This document shows positions 54,735 to 63,584 of a stretch of 64,000 nt of DNA, piece after piece. The number at the start of each line of letters is the position of its first letter. The stretch's first letter is position 1. Where the stretch lies: NCBI RefSeq assembly GCF_020736705.1, contig NZ_CP085990.1, forward strand, positions 2,790,001-2,854,000, written 5' to 3'. Origin of the DNA: Psychrobacter sanguinis. GTDB taxonomy: Bacteria > Pseudomonadota > Gammaproteobacteria > Pseudomonadales > Moraxellaceae. Below the pieces are notes generated by a model that was not told the DNA's origin, did no database searches, and worked only from the letters and a program-made list of their open reading frames with translations. The position numbers and the translations under genes were made by a program.

Positions 54735-55523
54735 GGTGGTGGTTCAAAAAGTAGGCTGACATTAGACATATCCATGATTGATGTAAAAGAAAGCTAAATC
54801 AAAGGCTTTAAAGTGATTTTCCAGCTTTTTAGAAAAGTTACAACTTCGCCTAAATGCTCGCCTTACTCGATGTCTGATAGTGCAATTATTACCTTCAATA
54901 CCGACCGTGAAAAACTTGCCAATGACTTGGGTAAAGCCCTTAAAACCGGTAACAAAGCTATCCCAGGTATCACTAGCGATTCTAGCACAACTTACGCCTA
55001 AGGCTTGCAGTTTAGCTTTAAGCTTTTTGACAGTGTTAAGGTCTCGTTTTCCCCACACATAGGCAACAATTTCACCTGTGTCACGGTGATAGGCATAAAT
55101 TAGCCATTGTTTGTTGGTCTTCTTGCCTACGAATGTCCAAAGCTCATCGACTTCAAGACAGTCGTATTGCCTTTGCTTGGGGGTTATTTGGTAGTGACAC
55201 TTTTTTAGGGTGGCCAGTACTTTGCCTTTGCTGATTCTCTCAACGCAAGCGATGTCTTTTATGCCACTGCCTCGAACCATAAGATGGCGTATTTTGCTAT
55301 CTTTTTGGGAGTGACAGCCTTGGTACGTTAAGGCATGGTCGCCAATAAACTGCCGTTTGCAGTCTTTGCATTTATAGTTTTGTTTACCATAGCTTTTGAA
55401 GCCATTTTTCTTTATACTGTCACTTAGACAGGCTGGGCATTTGATGTATAGTGTGATTTGCATTTCACTATTTTATCAATTTCTCAGCCTGTTTTTTTTC
55501 AGCCTACTTTTTGAACCACCACC
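54735..55523. mobile_element. IS1-family insertion sequence
   Basis: The element is 789 bp long. Its ends are a perfect 25-bp inverted repeat starting GGTGGTGGTTC, similar in style to the GGTRATG ends of IS1. It is flanked by an 8-bp target duplication, AAACTTTG, at 54727-54734 and 55524-55531. The undecayed ends and target copies suggest a recent insertion. Confidence 0.95.
54762..55463 (-). CDS. IS1-family transposase, single-frame type
   Basis: The 233-residue protein joins an InsA-like zinc/helix-turn-helix part (C-P-A-C and C-K-D-C, residues about 9-37) to an InsB-like DDE catalytic part with E-V-D-E-L-W, A-S-D-T-W-D and K-K-L-E-N. In classical IS1 the two parts are separate frames joined by -1 frameshifting. 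Here one frame encodes both, as in some IS1-family subgroups. It is encoded opposite to the host gene. Confidence 0.9.
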   Translation of the reverse strand: MQITLYIKCPACLSDSIKKNGFKSYGKQNYKCKDCKRQFIGDHALTYQGCHSQKDSKIRHLMVRGSGIKDIACVERISKGKVLATLKKCHYQITPKQRQYDCLEVDELWTFVGKKTNKQWLIYAYHRDTGEIVAYVWGKRDLNTVKKLKAKLQALGVSCARIASDTWDSFVTGFKGFTQVIGKFFTVGIEGNNCTIRHRVRRAFRRSCNFSKKLENHFKAFDLAFFYINHGYV

Positions 55524-55730
55524 AAACTTTGTTGTTAGAAGCCAAACAAAGCCTTACTTATGTTAATAATGCCCTAAGCCGTATTGAAAACGGTACTTAT
55601 GGTGAATGTACGGTTTGCGGTGAAGATATTGAAGATAAGAGACTAGAAGCCGTGCCCTATGCCACATTATGTATGGAACATGCGTCTTAAGTTAGATAAG
55701 ACCCACATTTACTCAATTTCATTATCCCAT

Positions 55731-55763
55731 AAAAAAAGATTGCTCTAGGAGCAATCTTTTTTT
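55731..55763. terminator. Bidirectional terminator after the TraR/DksA-type gene
   Basis: A7-GATTGCTC pairs with GAGCAATC-T7 over a 3-base loop, so both strands have a U-tract. It lies between the broken gene and the convergent pbpG. Confidence 0.92.
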
Positions 55764-55877
55764 AATACCATTACTTTCTATATAGCCCTATAACTTTGTT
55801 AAACCCTCTCACAGTAAATCAAATTAAGAGGCGATTAAAAAAGTTATACTCATCAAACTGTATAGTACAACGAAGTG

Positions 55878-56909
55878 CTAAACAGTACGACGAAGCGCTA
55901 AATTATGTAGAATATTTTCAGCATCATTCCAGCGGGTATTAGAGCTATCTGCACCTAAAATAACAATGATAGCCGGACGGTTATTAAACTGAGTTTCCAT
56001 AACCACACACTGACCCGCTTCGTTAATAAAGCCAGTTTTAGAAATACCGATAGGATAAGTACCACCACGAACTAACTTACTAGTGTTACTAGCAGGATAA
56101 GTGCGGTTGCCATCCGTGTAGTTGGCTACGTAGAAATCATAGTTTTTAGTGGTAGAGAAGCGACGAATAACTTCATACTGACCTGCTGCCTGAACCATTT
56201 TAGCCAGATCCATCGGTGAGGCTACGTTACGCTTATCAAGTCCAGTTGGGTCACCAAAGAAAGCACTATTCATACCCAGTGAACGGGCTTTAGCGTTCAT
56301 AGCACGCATAAATGCGTCATAGCCACCTGGATAGTTTCTAGCCAATGACTTAGCTGCTGGGTTTTCAGATTTCATTAATGCCATTAACAACAGCTCTGCA
56401 CGGTTCATACGGTCGCCAGATTTTAGACGTGAACTTGCGCGCTTAGGACCCACAAAATCTTCAGGATCAAGCTTAATCTCTTCACGCATATCAAGACCCG
56501 CATCTAAAACAACCATGGCGGTCATAATTTTAGTAATAGAAGCGATTGGACGGGCAATATCAGCATTCTTCTCATAAAGAGGCTTGCCTGTTGCCACGTC
56601 TAGGACGATCACCCCACGTGATCCTGTTGAAATAGGCAATTGATCTAGATAGCTTGAACTGCTAGAAGGACTAGAATAAGTATTGGTTGAAAAGGTAGTG
56701 GTAGAGTTGATGGTAGTGCCTGGATTAGAATACATAATGCTACGGGCTTCTGACAGACCACCTGCATTGCCCCACTGTACTTGCGAGCTACCTGTTTTGC
56801 TAGGCTCTACAATTGTTAGTGCCGCATTAGATATTGAGCTTGCGCTACCCAGACCCAATGCGATGCAAACAAAGATAAAAGATTTATTGAAAGATTTATT
56901 TATGCTCAT
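55878..56909 (-). CDS. pbpG: D-alanyl-D-alanine endopeptidase (PBP7-like)
   Basis: This 343-residue periplasmic enzyme of the S11 family has a signal peptide (to about residue 29) and the active-site triad motifs S124-I-T-K127, S181-E-N183 and K291-T-G293. It cleaves peptide cross-links in peptidoglycan. The Ser/Thr/Asn-rich linker (about 60-90) before the catalytic domain is unusual for the family. No C-terminal amphipathic anchor is visible, which favours PbpG over DacA-type carboxypeptidases. Confidence 0.88.
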   Translation of the reverse strand: MSINKSFNKSFIFVCIALGLGSASSISNAALTIVEPSKTGSSQVQWGNAGGLSEARSIMYSNPGTTINSTTTFSTNTYSSPSSSSSYLDQLPISTGSRGVIVLDVATGKPLYEKNADIARPIASITKIMTAMVVLDAGLDMREEIKLDPEDFVGPKRASSRLKSGDRMNRAELLLMALMKSENPAAKSLARNYPGGYDAFMRAMNAKARSLGMNSAFFGDPTGLDKRNVASPMDLAKMVQAAGQYEVIRRFSTTKNYDFYVANYTDGNRTYPASNTSKLVRGGTYPIGISKTGFINEAGQCVVMETQFNNRPAIIVILGADSSNTRWNDAENILHNLALRRTV

Positions 56910-57364
56910 ATGTCATCCCACTTGAGTCGTAAAATATAGTGTAAAAAAGAATAATTAACTATCGAGTTGATTCGCTGTATGATGTGGTTCAGTAAAAAAC
57001 TGAATCAATTAGTAATAGTAGGTATATTGACTATAATCAGCACATAGTAGACCGAACATTTAAAATGTTTAGCGTTATGTACTGAAATTATAAGTTTTTT
57101 GATATAAGAAGATGATTTATCCAATGACCAAAAGTAATACAATTTATAAACTTTAGTACTAATTTATAAACTTAAACACCATACTAATACTAAATATAGC
57201 CTATAGGATAAATATCTTAACATCATTAATCTTGGTCGTTAAGTGTTAATTCCATATTGGGGCATAGGATTAAGGTATGTTGGCAATTCAAAACAATTCT
57301 TTTACGCTACAGTAACATAAATTTACTGCTATGATGGTTTTATGAGTTCCTTTAGGATAAGAAT
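56910..57364. other. 455-base divergent gap between pbpG and the response regulator gene
   Basis: The gap is AT-rich and contains the pbpG promoter and an extended -10 candidate for the response regulator. No gene or RNA was recognised. Confidence 0.4.
57307..57335 (+). promoter_or_regulatory. Candidate promoter of the response regulator gene
   Basis: TGCTATGAT is an extended -10 (one mismatch). The -35 is weak (CTACAG, 17-base spacer). The start would lie about 25 bases before the ATG. Confidence 0.4.
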
Positions 57365-58000
57365 ATGATTAAAGTTTTGGTGGTCGATGATCACGACTTA
57401 GTAAGAATGGGCATTAGTAGAATGTTGGCCGATGATGCAGAAATTGAAGTTATTGGCGAAGCCGATAGTGGTGAAGCTGCTATTAGGATGGTTAAGGCAT
57501 TAAACCCTGATGTGGTTCTACTAGATGTAAATATGCCAAATATTGGCGGTGTAGAAGCAACGAAACGTTTACGCCAATTTGATGATAAAGTAAAGATATT
57601 AGCAGTGAGTAGTGTGTCCTCACAGCCCTATCCTTCTATGCTATTGAAGGCAGGTGTCAATGGCTACATCACCAAAGGCACCCCACTTGCTGAAATGATT
57701 AAAGCGATTAAAAAAGTCTATCAAGGTAGCAAATACTTTAGTAGTGATGTGGCAGAGCAATTGGCCGATATGCTGCTAACAGATAATGAAGAATCGCCAT
57801 TTGATAGACTCAGTGAAAGAGAAAAGCAGGTAGCGATGATGGTCGTTAACTGTCAAAGTCCACAGCAAATTGCTGACCAATTATTTGTGAGTGTTAAAAC
57901 AGTCAATACTTACCGTTATCGCATTTTTGAAAAAGTTGGGGTAGACAGTGATGTTAAGTTGACCCATTTGGCCATGCGTCATGGATTGATTACCCCTTAG
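57365..58000 (+). CDS. NarL/FixJ-type response regulator (GacA/UvrY-like)
   Basis: The 211-residue protein has a receiver domain with D8-D9, the phosphorylated D54 in L-L-D-V-N-M-P and a later Lys, then a LuxR-type helix-turn-helix (about 145-200) starting L-S-E-R-E-K-Q-V. Length and layout match GacA/UvrY, which drives small RNAs of the Csr/Rsm type. AGGATAAG precedes the ATG. No sensor kinase gene is adjacent, typical of GacA, which works with the distant GacS. The name is likely but not proven. Confidence 0.85.
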   Translation: MIKVLVVDDHDLVRMGISRMLADDAEIEVIGEADSGEAAIRMVKALNPDVVLLDVNMPNIGGVEATKRLRQFDDKVKILAVSSVSSQPYPSMLLKAGVNGYITKGTPLAEMIKAIKKVYQGSKYFSSDVAEQLADMLLTDNEESPFDRLSEREKQVAMMVVNCQSPQQIADQLFVSVKTVNTYRYRIFEKVGVDSDVKLTHLAMRHGLITP

Positions 58001-58049
58001 CATGCAGTCAATGATAGACTTTTAAAAACATGCAATCTTTTAAAAAAAA

Positions 58050-58075
58050 AAAGAGCCTCTAATTAGAGGCTCTTT
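58050..58075. terminator. Terminator between the response regulator gene and ctp
   Basis: AAAGAGCCTCT pairs with AGAGGCTCTTT, with A9 or more on the left that gives a long U-tract for the minus-strand ctp transcript. On the plus strand the tail is shorter, so it may be bidirectional with unequal strength. Confidence 0.85.
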
Positions 58076-58163
58076 GTATTTTATATTAAGATTACTGAGT
58101 ATTGATTTATAACGGTAATAAAGGTAATCGAAAAAAATCAATACCGATTACCCCATTATTCAA

Positions 58164-59732
58164 TTAATAGTCATTAAGAATACTGCCATCTTCAAAATCA
58201 TTATCAAATTTTATGCCAAGAGGTCTGTCTTGGGACAATAGTAAATTAACGGCTTGCTGCTGCCAGTCCGCGCCATCATGAGTTAAAATAAGATCAGGTT
58301 TGACCCCAACACCATCTATCTGTTCACCTTTGGTGCTACGATACTCTGCCACTGTCAGCTTAATCCCACCGCCAGATTTAAGCGGCACTACTTCTTGGAC
58401 GGTGCCTTTACCAAAACTTTGTTCCCCTAAGATTTTTGCACGATGATTACTCTTAAAACTACTCGCCAGCACTTCTGCGGCAGAAGCTGAATAACGGTTT
58501 TGCAAGATCACTACCGGCAAATCTGACAAATAAGGGGTGCCATTTGTCTTAATAATCTGGCCATGATTGGTTCGACTACGCACTTGAATCAAAGAACCGT
58601 CTTTGATAAACAAGCTGGCAATATCAATGGCGGAAGACAACACGCCTCCCGGATTATTACGAACATCCAATACGACACCGGTGACAGGCATACCTGATTT
58701 CTTTAATCCATTAATGATTTGAGCTTTAGAACCATTTTGAAACAAAGGCAGACGTATGATGGCGATGCTATTTTCAACGGTCACTGTCGGCTCATTATCG
58801 GCAGGAAGATTACGTTGTAAGGTGATATTGCGTCGCGCACCATTTTGACTATTACTCACAGTGATTTGTACCTGAGAGCCTGCAATACCTGAAAGCAACT
58901 GCTGAATATCCTGCTCAGTCATATCTGCTGTCAAGTCCGCGTTTTTAACCCGCAGTAACTTATCGCCCACTTTAATCCCGGCTTCTTTGGCAGAGGACTG
59001 ACTTAATACGGAGTCAATTACCCAGCTTTGTCCGATAGGATTATATTTAACGCTTAAACCAACTTGAGCAACCTCACCATCAGTAAAGCTACGCAAGTGG
59101 TCATAATCCTCTGGCGTTAAGTATTCAGCATGCTTATCCAACTTTTCTAACATACCACTAATGGCTTGTTGGAATAAAACTTCATCATTGACAGGACGCA
59201 CATAATCATGACGAATAACATCGATAACCTCCACAAAAGCTTGTAAGGTCTTGGGAGAAATGGCATTTAGGGGAACGTGTTCTACACCCAATCGCTCTCC
59301 TTGCACCATATCACTATCGTCATCCTCATCTTCGGTATCGATAAACACAGGTTGTGCATCTATATCATCACCGTCCTCAACATAGCCATCAAGATGAGCA
59401 ACTGCATCAATGTCATCGCACCCCTCTCCACAGGTCACTTCAGATTCCTGACCCGTAGTAGCTAGATTGTTCAGTTTTTGAGCATTGTCCGACTTTGAAT
59501 TGACCGCTGTAGACCCGTTTGTAGCTGATGATACAGTCAACTGCGTCAAGTCACGCTTAGAAGATAGCGATTGTCCGTTAGAGGAACAACCGCTGAGCGT
59601 AACAGAAAGTGCCAAGAGCGTAAGACCAACAAACTTGTTGAGCTTATGGGCGCTACAAAAAGCTCCCTGAGTCTGGGCCAGACTCACAGAGCCTTGAGAT
59701 TTTGATAAGTTTTGAAAGTTTTCCGATTGCAT
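58164..59732 (-). CDS. C-terminal processing peptidase (S41), lipoprotein form
   Basis: This 522-residue periplasmic protease has a PDZ domain and an S41 core, with the Ser/Lys dyad S417 (in Y-S-A-S-A) and K442 (in S-F-G-K-G), spaced 25 residues as in E. coli Tsp. The N terminus has about 30 polar residues, a hydrophobic stretch and a lipobox L-S-G-C, so it may be lipid-anchored. An acidic region with runs of Asp and Glu (about 100-145) precedes the PDZ. It is encoded 44 bases after gpmI on the same strand and probably shares its transcript. Confidence 0.9.
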   Translation of the reverse strand: MQSENFQNLSKSQGSVSLAQTQGAFCSAHKLNKFVGLTLLALSVTLSGCSSNGQSLSSKRDLTQLTVSSATNGSTAVNSKSDNAQKLNNLATTGQESEVTCGEGCDDIDAVAHLDGYVEDGDDIDAQPVFIDTEDEDDDSDMVQGERLGVEHVPLNAISPKTLQAFVEVIDVIRHDYVRPVNDEVLFQQAISGMLEKLDKHAEYLTPEDYDHLRSFTDGEVAQVGLSVKYNPIGQSWVIDSVLSQSSAKEAGIKVGDKLLRVKNADLTADMTEQDIQQLLSGIAGSQVQITVSNSQNGARRNITLQRNLPADNEPTVTVENSIAIIRLPLFQNGSKAQIINGLKKSGMPVTGVVLDVRNNPGGVLSSAIDIASLFIKDGSLIQVRSRTNHGQIIKTNGTPYLSDLPVVILQNRYSASAAEVLASSFKSNHRAKILGEQSFGKGTVQEVVPLKSGGGIKLTVAEYRSTKGEQIDGVGVKPDLILTHDGADWQQQAVNLLLSQDRPLGIKFDNDFEDGSILNDY

Positions 59733-59776
59733 CGCATGCTCTGCTATAAGTTGCGGTAAAGGGCTATGGTAGAGAA

Positions 59777-61369
59777 CTATCTAGCCTCTAATAAATCAAT
59801 ACCGGTCATTTCTTTTGGCACTTCTAAGCCCATTAAACTGAGTATAGTAGGTGCTACATCACTTAATTTACCGCCTTCACGAACAGTTACCTTCTTATCA
59901 CCCACATAGATTAAAGGTACGTGTTCCGTGGTATGCTGCGTATGCACCTGACCACTCTCATAGTCCTGCATCTGCTCACAGTTGCCATGATCTGCAGTAA
60001 TCAGCATATGCCCGCCTGCTTTTAATACCGCTTCGGCCACTTCACCAACTGCGACATCTAATGCTTCAACCGCTTTAACTGCGGCTTCAAAGTTACCTGT
60101 ATGACCTACCATGTCACCATTGGCATAGTTCACTACCAACACATCATAGTCACCCGATTCAATGGCTTCTACTAGGTTTCTGGTCACTTCAGGGGCACTC
60201 ATTTCTGGTTTTAAATCATAAGTTTCCACATCAGGTGAAGGAATCAAAATGCGAGACTCGCCTTTGAATTCATCTTCTTTGCCACCACTGAAGAAGAAAG
60301 TAACATGCGCAAACTTCTCAGTTTCAGCAATTCTTAATTGTGTTTTATCGTTATCTTGCAGATATTCACCTAACGTATTGTGAAGCGTAGTCGGCTTATA
60401 AGCAGTCGAAGTCTTCGGACTGGCCGCCAATTCATCAGAATAGTGAGTCATCATTACAAAGGCTGATAGATTTGGCTGTTTTTTACGGGCAAATCCTGAA
60501 AACTCATGGTCAGGTAAAACAAAAGCTTGGCTTAGCTCGCGTGCTCTATCTGCACGGAAATTCATAAAAATAACCGCATCATTATCATTAATGGTGGTTG
60601 GCGTTTCACCATGTTCAATCACGTTTGTTGGACTAACAAATTCATCAGTTTCACGCGATTTATAAGCTGCCTGTACAGCACCATCGGCTCGTGTGGCCAT
60701 TCTTTCTGACTCACCTAATGTCAATAAATCATACGCTTTCTGTACTCTGTCCCAGCGATTGTCGCGGTCCATCGCAAAATAACGACCGATGATGCTTGCA
60801 ATTTGAACATCACTTTCATAATAAGCATTCAAATTAGCTAAGTATTCTTTTAAACGTTTAATATATTTGTCTGCAGACTTAGGCGGCGTATCACGGCCAT
60901 CTAAAAAACAGTGAACATACACACCTTTAGCACCATGCACTACTGCTGCATGACACATGGCTTCAATATGGTCTTGGTGAGCATGTACGCCACCGTCAGA
61001 CAATAAGCCCATAATATGCAAGTTGCCTTCCGCTTCTTTGGCAGCGTCAATGGCTTCTAAAAGAGCAGGATTTTTATAAAAGTCACGGTTTTTAATATCG
61101 CGAGAGATGCGTGTTGAGTCCTGATATAATACTCGTCCCGCCCCTAAGTTCATATGCCCTACTTCTGAATTACCAAACTGTCCTTCAGGTAAGCCTACAT
61201 CTTCCCCTGAGCCTGAAATCAAACCATGTGGGTAGGTACTATTTATACGGTCTAGATTAGGCGTATTGGCAGCAGCGACTGCATTGTCCTGCTTATCCTC
61301 ACGATATCCAAAGCCATCTAAAATCATTAGAACATGTGGGATTTTTTTGTTTTTATCAGCTGCTACCAT
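59777..61369 (-). CDS. gpmI: 2,3-bisphosphoglycerate-independent phosphoglycerate mutase
   Basis: This manganese enzyme of 530 residues interconverts 3- and 2-phosphoglycerate. The phosphorylated Ser is S68 in F-G-N-S-E-V-G-H, and metal ligands include D18 in L-D-G-F-G and the late H-G-N-C-E-Q segment (T-A-D-H-G-N). A GGAGATAA site lies upstream. It appears to be the first gene of a gpmI-ctp unit. It works with Pgk, encoded 5.7 kb away. Confidence 0.95.
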   Translation of the reverse strand: MVAADKNKKIPHVLMILDGFGYREDKQDNAVAAANTPNLDRINSTYPHGLISGSGEDVGLPEGQFGNSEVGHMNLGAGRVLYQDSTRISRDIKNRDFYKNPALLEAIDAAKEAEGNLHIMGLLSDGGVHAHQDHIEAMCHAAVVHGAKGVYVHCFLDGRDTPPKSADKYIKRLKEYLANLNAYYESDVQIASIIGRYFAMDRDNRWDRVQKAYDLLTLGESERMATRADGAVQAAYKSRETDEFVSPTNVIEHGETPTTINDNDAVIFMNFRADRARELSQAFVLPDHEFSGFARKKQPNLSAFVMMTHYSDELAASPKTSTAYKPTTLHNTLGEYLQDNDKTQLRIAETEKFAHVTFFFSGGKEDEFKGESRILIPSPDVETYDLKPEMSAPEVTRNLVEAIESGDYDVLVVNYANGDMVGHTGNFEAAVKAVEALDVAVGEVAEAVLKAGGHMLITADHGNCEQMQDYESGQVHTQHTTEHVPLIYVGDKKVTVREGGKLSDVAPTILSLMGLEVPKEMTGIDLLEAR

Positions 61370-61739
61370 TTACTTTATCTCCATTTGTATTGCAATATTT
61401 ACAAGAAATATCAGATTATTAAAGGTCATAAAATTAAATCAAATATACAAAACTATTAAAAATGATATAAAAATTGATTGCGTAATTCTAACACACTCGC
61501 CCGTTTAACTATAATGCAAGATTGTGAACACCTATTATATAAAGGGTTTATGCCATATAAGCTTCTGTTTATTTAACAGATTATTATTTAATTATCACCA
61601 AATTTCAGACCACATATTTTGACATCACCCCTATTTAAATAGTCAAAAAACCAAATTTTTTCATAAGTTGTTAACATTATTAACAAACTTATCTAGCATT
61701 GGGTTTGCAAGTTGTTAAAAAATTGGGTAATATTTAAAT
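61370..61739. other. 370-base gap between gpmI and the 6S RNA
   Basis: The gap holds the gpmI promoter (minus) and the 6S RNA promoter (plus). A near-palindrome, AAGTTGTTAA with TTAACAAACTT, at about 61666-61691 lies just upstream of the 6S promoter and may be an operator. No protein gene was recognised. Confidence 0.45.
61705..61733 (+). promoter_or_regulatory. 6S RNA promoter candidate
   Basis: TTGCAA (61705-61710) and TAATAT (61728-61733) are spaced by 17 bases, and the predicted start falls at about 61740, exactly where the 6S terminal stem begins. Confidence 0.55.
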
Positions 61740-61930
61740 ACTCTGAAGTGCTCGCCAGTAAGATGTTATTCCCTGAGCCGATAATGCACTAAATGGATGT
61801 GCTATCTATTGTTTCATTGTGTACGCCTGCACTGCTTGCAGTGACTCAGGAAACCTTAAGAAACAGTGACGCATCCGCCCTGAACTTCACGGTTCATGGG
61901 TCCCCATCTTACAGCGGCACTTCGGTTCTA
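61740..61930 (+). ncRNA. ssrS: 6S RNA
   Basis: The sequence contains the strongly conserved CCCTGAGCCGATAAT at 61771-61785, as in gammaproteobacterial 6S RNA. The later parts, AACCTTAAG (61853), the CCTGAACTTCACGGTTCATGG region and TACAGCGGCA, match the E. coli gene in order. GAAGTGC (61745-61751) pairs with GCACTTC (61917-61923) to form the closing stem. 6S RNA imitates an open promoter and holds sigma-70 RNA polymerase in stationary phase. Unlike E. coli, no fau/ygfA gene follows. A T5 run at 61931 may mark the 3' end. Confidence 0.93.
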
Positions 61931-61942
61931 ATTTTTGCTATA

Positions 61943-61975
61943 CTTGATGTAAAGCTTTTATTGGCTAACATCAAG
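61943..61975 (+). other. Hairpin just downstream of 6S RNA
   Basis: CTTGATGT pairs with ACATCAAG over an 17-base loop. It lies between the mature 6S end and the next terminator, so it may be part of the primary transcript and guide processing. Confidence 0.4.
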
Positions 61976-61979
61976 CCTT

Positions 61980-62016
61980 AAAAAACCCTTTTACCTGATT
62001 GGTAAAAGGGTTTTTT
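61980..62016. terminator. Bidirectional terminator between 6S RNA and fxsA
   Basis: A6-CCCTTTTACC pairs perfectly with GGTAAAAGGG-T6, giving U6 on both strands. It ends the 6S transcript and the convergent fxsA transcript. Confidence 0.93.
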
Positions 62017-62060
62017 ATTGCCAGCTTTTTATACTTTATATAACGCTATCTGACCATTTG

Positions 62061-62681
62061 TTATTCATCGTTGGCCGGTTTGTCCAACTTTTTAACATCT
62101 TTGATAACAGGCTTAGCTGATCCATCGACTGTGGTGTTTTGCTTGAATACGTTGCCAAATGGGTTGGCATTTTTAGAACCGGTTTGATTACCAAATGGGT
62201 TTTGACCACCGAAAGGATTACCGCCAACGCCGCCCATACCACCAAATGGATTCTGGCCACCCATTTGACCGCCCATCTGTTTAGCCATCATTTCCATCAT
62301 CTTTTGCTGATTGTTCATGACATAGTTATTGGCCATATTTTTCAGTTTCTTTTGGACCGGTGGTAGAACAACCAATAAAGCCAAAATGTCTGACAATAAA
62401 CCTGGAATAAGCAATAATAGACCGCCCACTGCCATTGCAATGGTTTTGATAAGGGTATTCTCAGGCGGACGCATGGCAGGATTCATCATTCCTCCTGCTT
62501 TCATTTGCTGTGCCATCGGATTCAGAGTGGTCATACCACGGCGTATTAGGCTAAGCCCAATCACAGCGGCAACGATAAACCAGATGAACACCCACCAGCC
62601 ACTGATGAACTGTGCCACCAAATACCACAGTAGCATTTCGATAATAAACCATACGATGGCTAAGCCAACTAACTGACCCAT
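62061..62681 (-). CDS. fxsA: FxsA-family membrane protein with Asn-Pro-Phe-Gly tail
   Basis: The 206-residue protein has membrane helices typical of FxsA (about 1-50 and 65-110), which excludes phage T7 in E. coli when overproduced. The E. coli protein has 158 residues. Here a tail follows with Met/Gln-rich and Gly-rich stretches and repeated N-P-F-G motifs (about four, residues 145-180), then a short Lys/Asp-rich end. The family fits well; the tail is unusual and its function unknown. It is monocistronic. Confidence 0.85.
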   Translation of the reverse strand: MGQLVGLAIVWFIIEMLLWYLVAQFISGWWVFIWFIVAAVIGLSLIRRGMTTLNPMAQQMKAGGMMNPAMRPPENTLIKTIAMAVGGLLLLIPGLLSDILALLVVLPPVQKKLKNMANNYVMNNQQKMMEMMAKQMGGQMGGQNPFGGMGGVGGNPFGGQNPFGNQTGSKNANPFGNVFKQNTTVDGSAKPVIKDVKKLDKPANDE

Positions 62682-62818
62682 AATTGTGTCGTCCTATTTT
62701 GTTTTGAAAAATAACTAAAATTTAATATGTGTTAGATATATGGGGATGGCTTGCTATACTATCAAATCTTAAATGAATTTTGTTGAGGAATAACACTGAA
62801 ATTTGATGTGACACTAGC

Positions 62819-62866
62819 AAAATTCACCTCTATAAAATTTATAACCCCTAGGATAATGTGAATTTT
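62819..62866 (+). promoter_or_regulatory. Possible RNA stem at the ruvC start
   Basis: AAAATTCAC and GTGAATTTT pair over about 30 bases, and the right arm ends one base before the ruvC ATG at 62868. The loop holds CCTAGGATAA, a possible ribosome-binding site. A stem there could affect ruvC translation, but AT-rich sequence makes chance pairing likely. Confidence 0.3.
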
Positions 62867-62867
62867 T

Positions 62868-63452
62868 ATGGCAATAATTATTGGTATTGATCCCGGCTCC
62901 AGAATGACAGGTTATGGGATTATTCATCAAAAGGGAGACACCCTACGTTATCTAGATGCTGGTACCATTCGAACAGACACAAAAGAAATGCCAGAGCGAT
63001 TGAAACGTATCTTTAATGGCATTACTCGTATTACTGAATACCATTTAAAATACTCTGATGAGCCTATTCATGCAGCGGTAGAACAAGTCTTTATGGCCGA
63101 GAACCCAGATTCTGCACTCAAATTAGGTCAAGCTCGCGGTGCAGCCATAGCGGCATTGGTGGCGTTAGATTTGGAAGTTTCTGAATATACGGCCAGACAA
63201 ATTAAACAGGCTGTATGTGGTTACGGTGCTGCCGATAAGATACAAGTCCAAGAGATGGTGTGCCGTATACTTAAACTAGATGTCACCCCCCAACAAGATG
63301 CGGCTGACGGGCTGGCTTGTGCCATCTGTCATGCTCACTCAAGCCATTCTATGAATAAGCTACTGATGAACACCACGCTTCGTGGCCGAGGGGCTTCAAA
63401 GAAAAAAGGACGCTGGCGTTTGACAGAAGAAGATTTAGCGGGATTGAAATAA
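62868..63452 (+). CDS. ruvC: Crossover junction endodeoxyribonuclease RuvC
   Basis: This 194-residue Holliday-junction resolvase begins [12 protein letters not shown] with the catalytic Asp, has A-V-E-Q-V-F with the second acidic residue and D-A-A-D-G-L-A-C-A near the end. The basic C-terminal tail (about 165-194) is longer than in E. coli RuvC (173 residues). It is separated from ruvA by 11 kb, and ruvB is not in the window. It is divergent from fxsA. Confidence 0.95.
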   Translation: MAIIIGIDPGSRMTGYGIIHQKGDTLRYLDAGTIRTDTKEMPERLKRIFNGITRITEYHLKYSDEPIHAAVEQVFMAENPDSALKLGQARGAAIAALVALDLEVSEYTARQIKQAVCGYGAADKIQVQEMVCRILKLDVTPQQDAADGLACAICHAHSSHSMNKLLMNTTLRGRGASKKKGRWRLTEEDLAGLK

Positions 63453-63584
63453 AATAAAGTAAAGGCAAGGCCTCGTTATTCAGCTATATAGTATTTATTT
63501 TTTAACCCTTAAATCAGCGGTAAAATACAGAATTAGGGGAGTATAAATCCTCCCCTAATTTCAATAACCCTATTTAACCACTAT

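Larger units (their letters stand above)
54564..55690 (+). pseudogene. DksA/TraR-family zinc-finger gene broken by IS1
   Basis: The ATG at 54564 has AAGGAG upstream. The first 57 codons (coiled-coil part) run to 54734, where the IS1 begins. The rest resumes at 55532 and ends at 55690. Removing the IS and one target copy restores an in-frame 109-residue protein: a coiled coil followed by a zinc finger with C-T-V-C and C-M-E-H, that is Cys3-His. Such proteins are RNA polymerase secondary-channel factors related to DksA. With the IS the frame would yield only a 77-residue truncated product. It is not dksA itself by length. Confidence 0.9.

Noticed and set aside
54813..55062. Two plus-strand frames of about 60 codons within the IS1
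   Set aside because: They are antisense to the transposase gene and have no ribosome-binding site.
61793..61981. A 62-codon plus-strand reading frame
   Set aside because: It lies inside and beyond the 6S RNA, has no ribosome-binding site and has an unconvincing composition.
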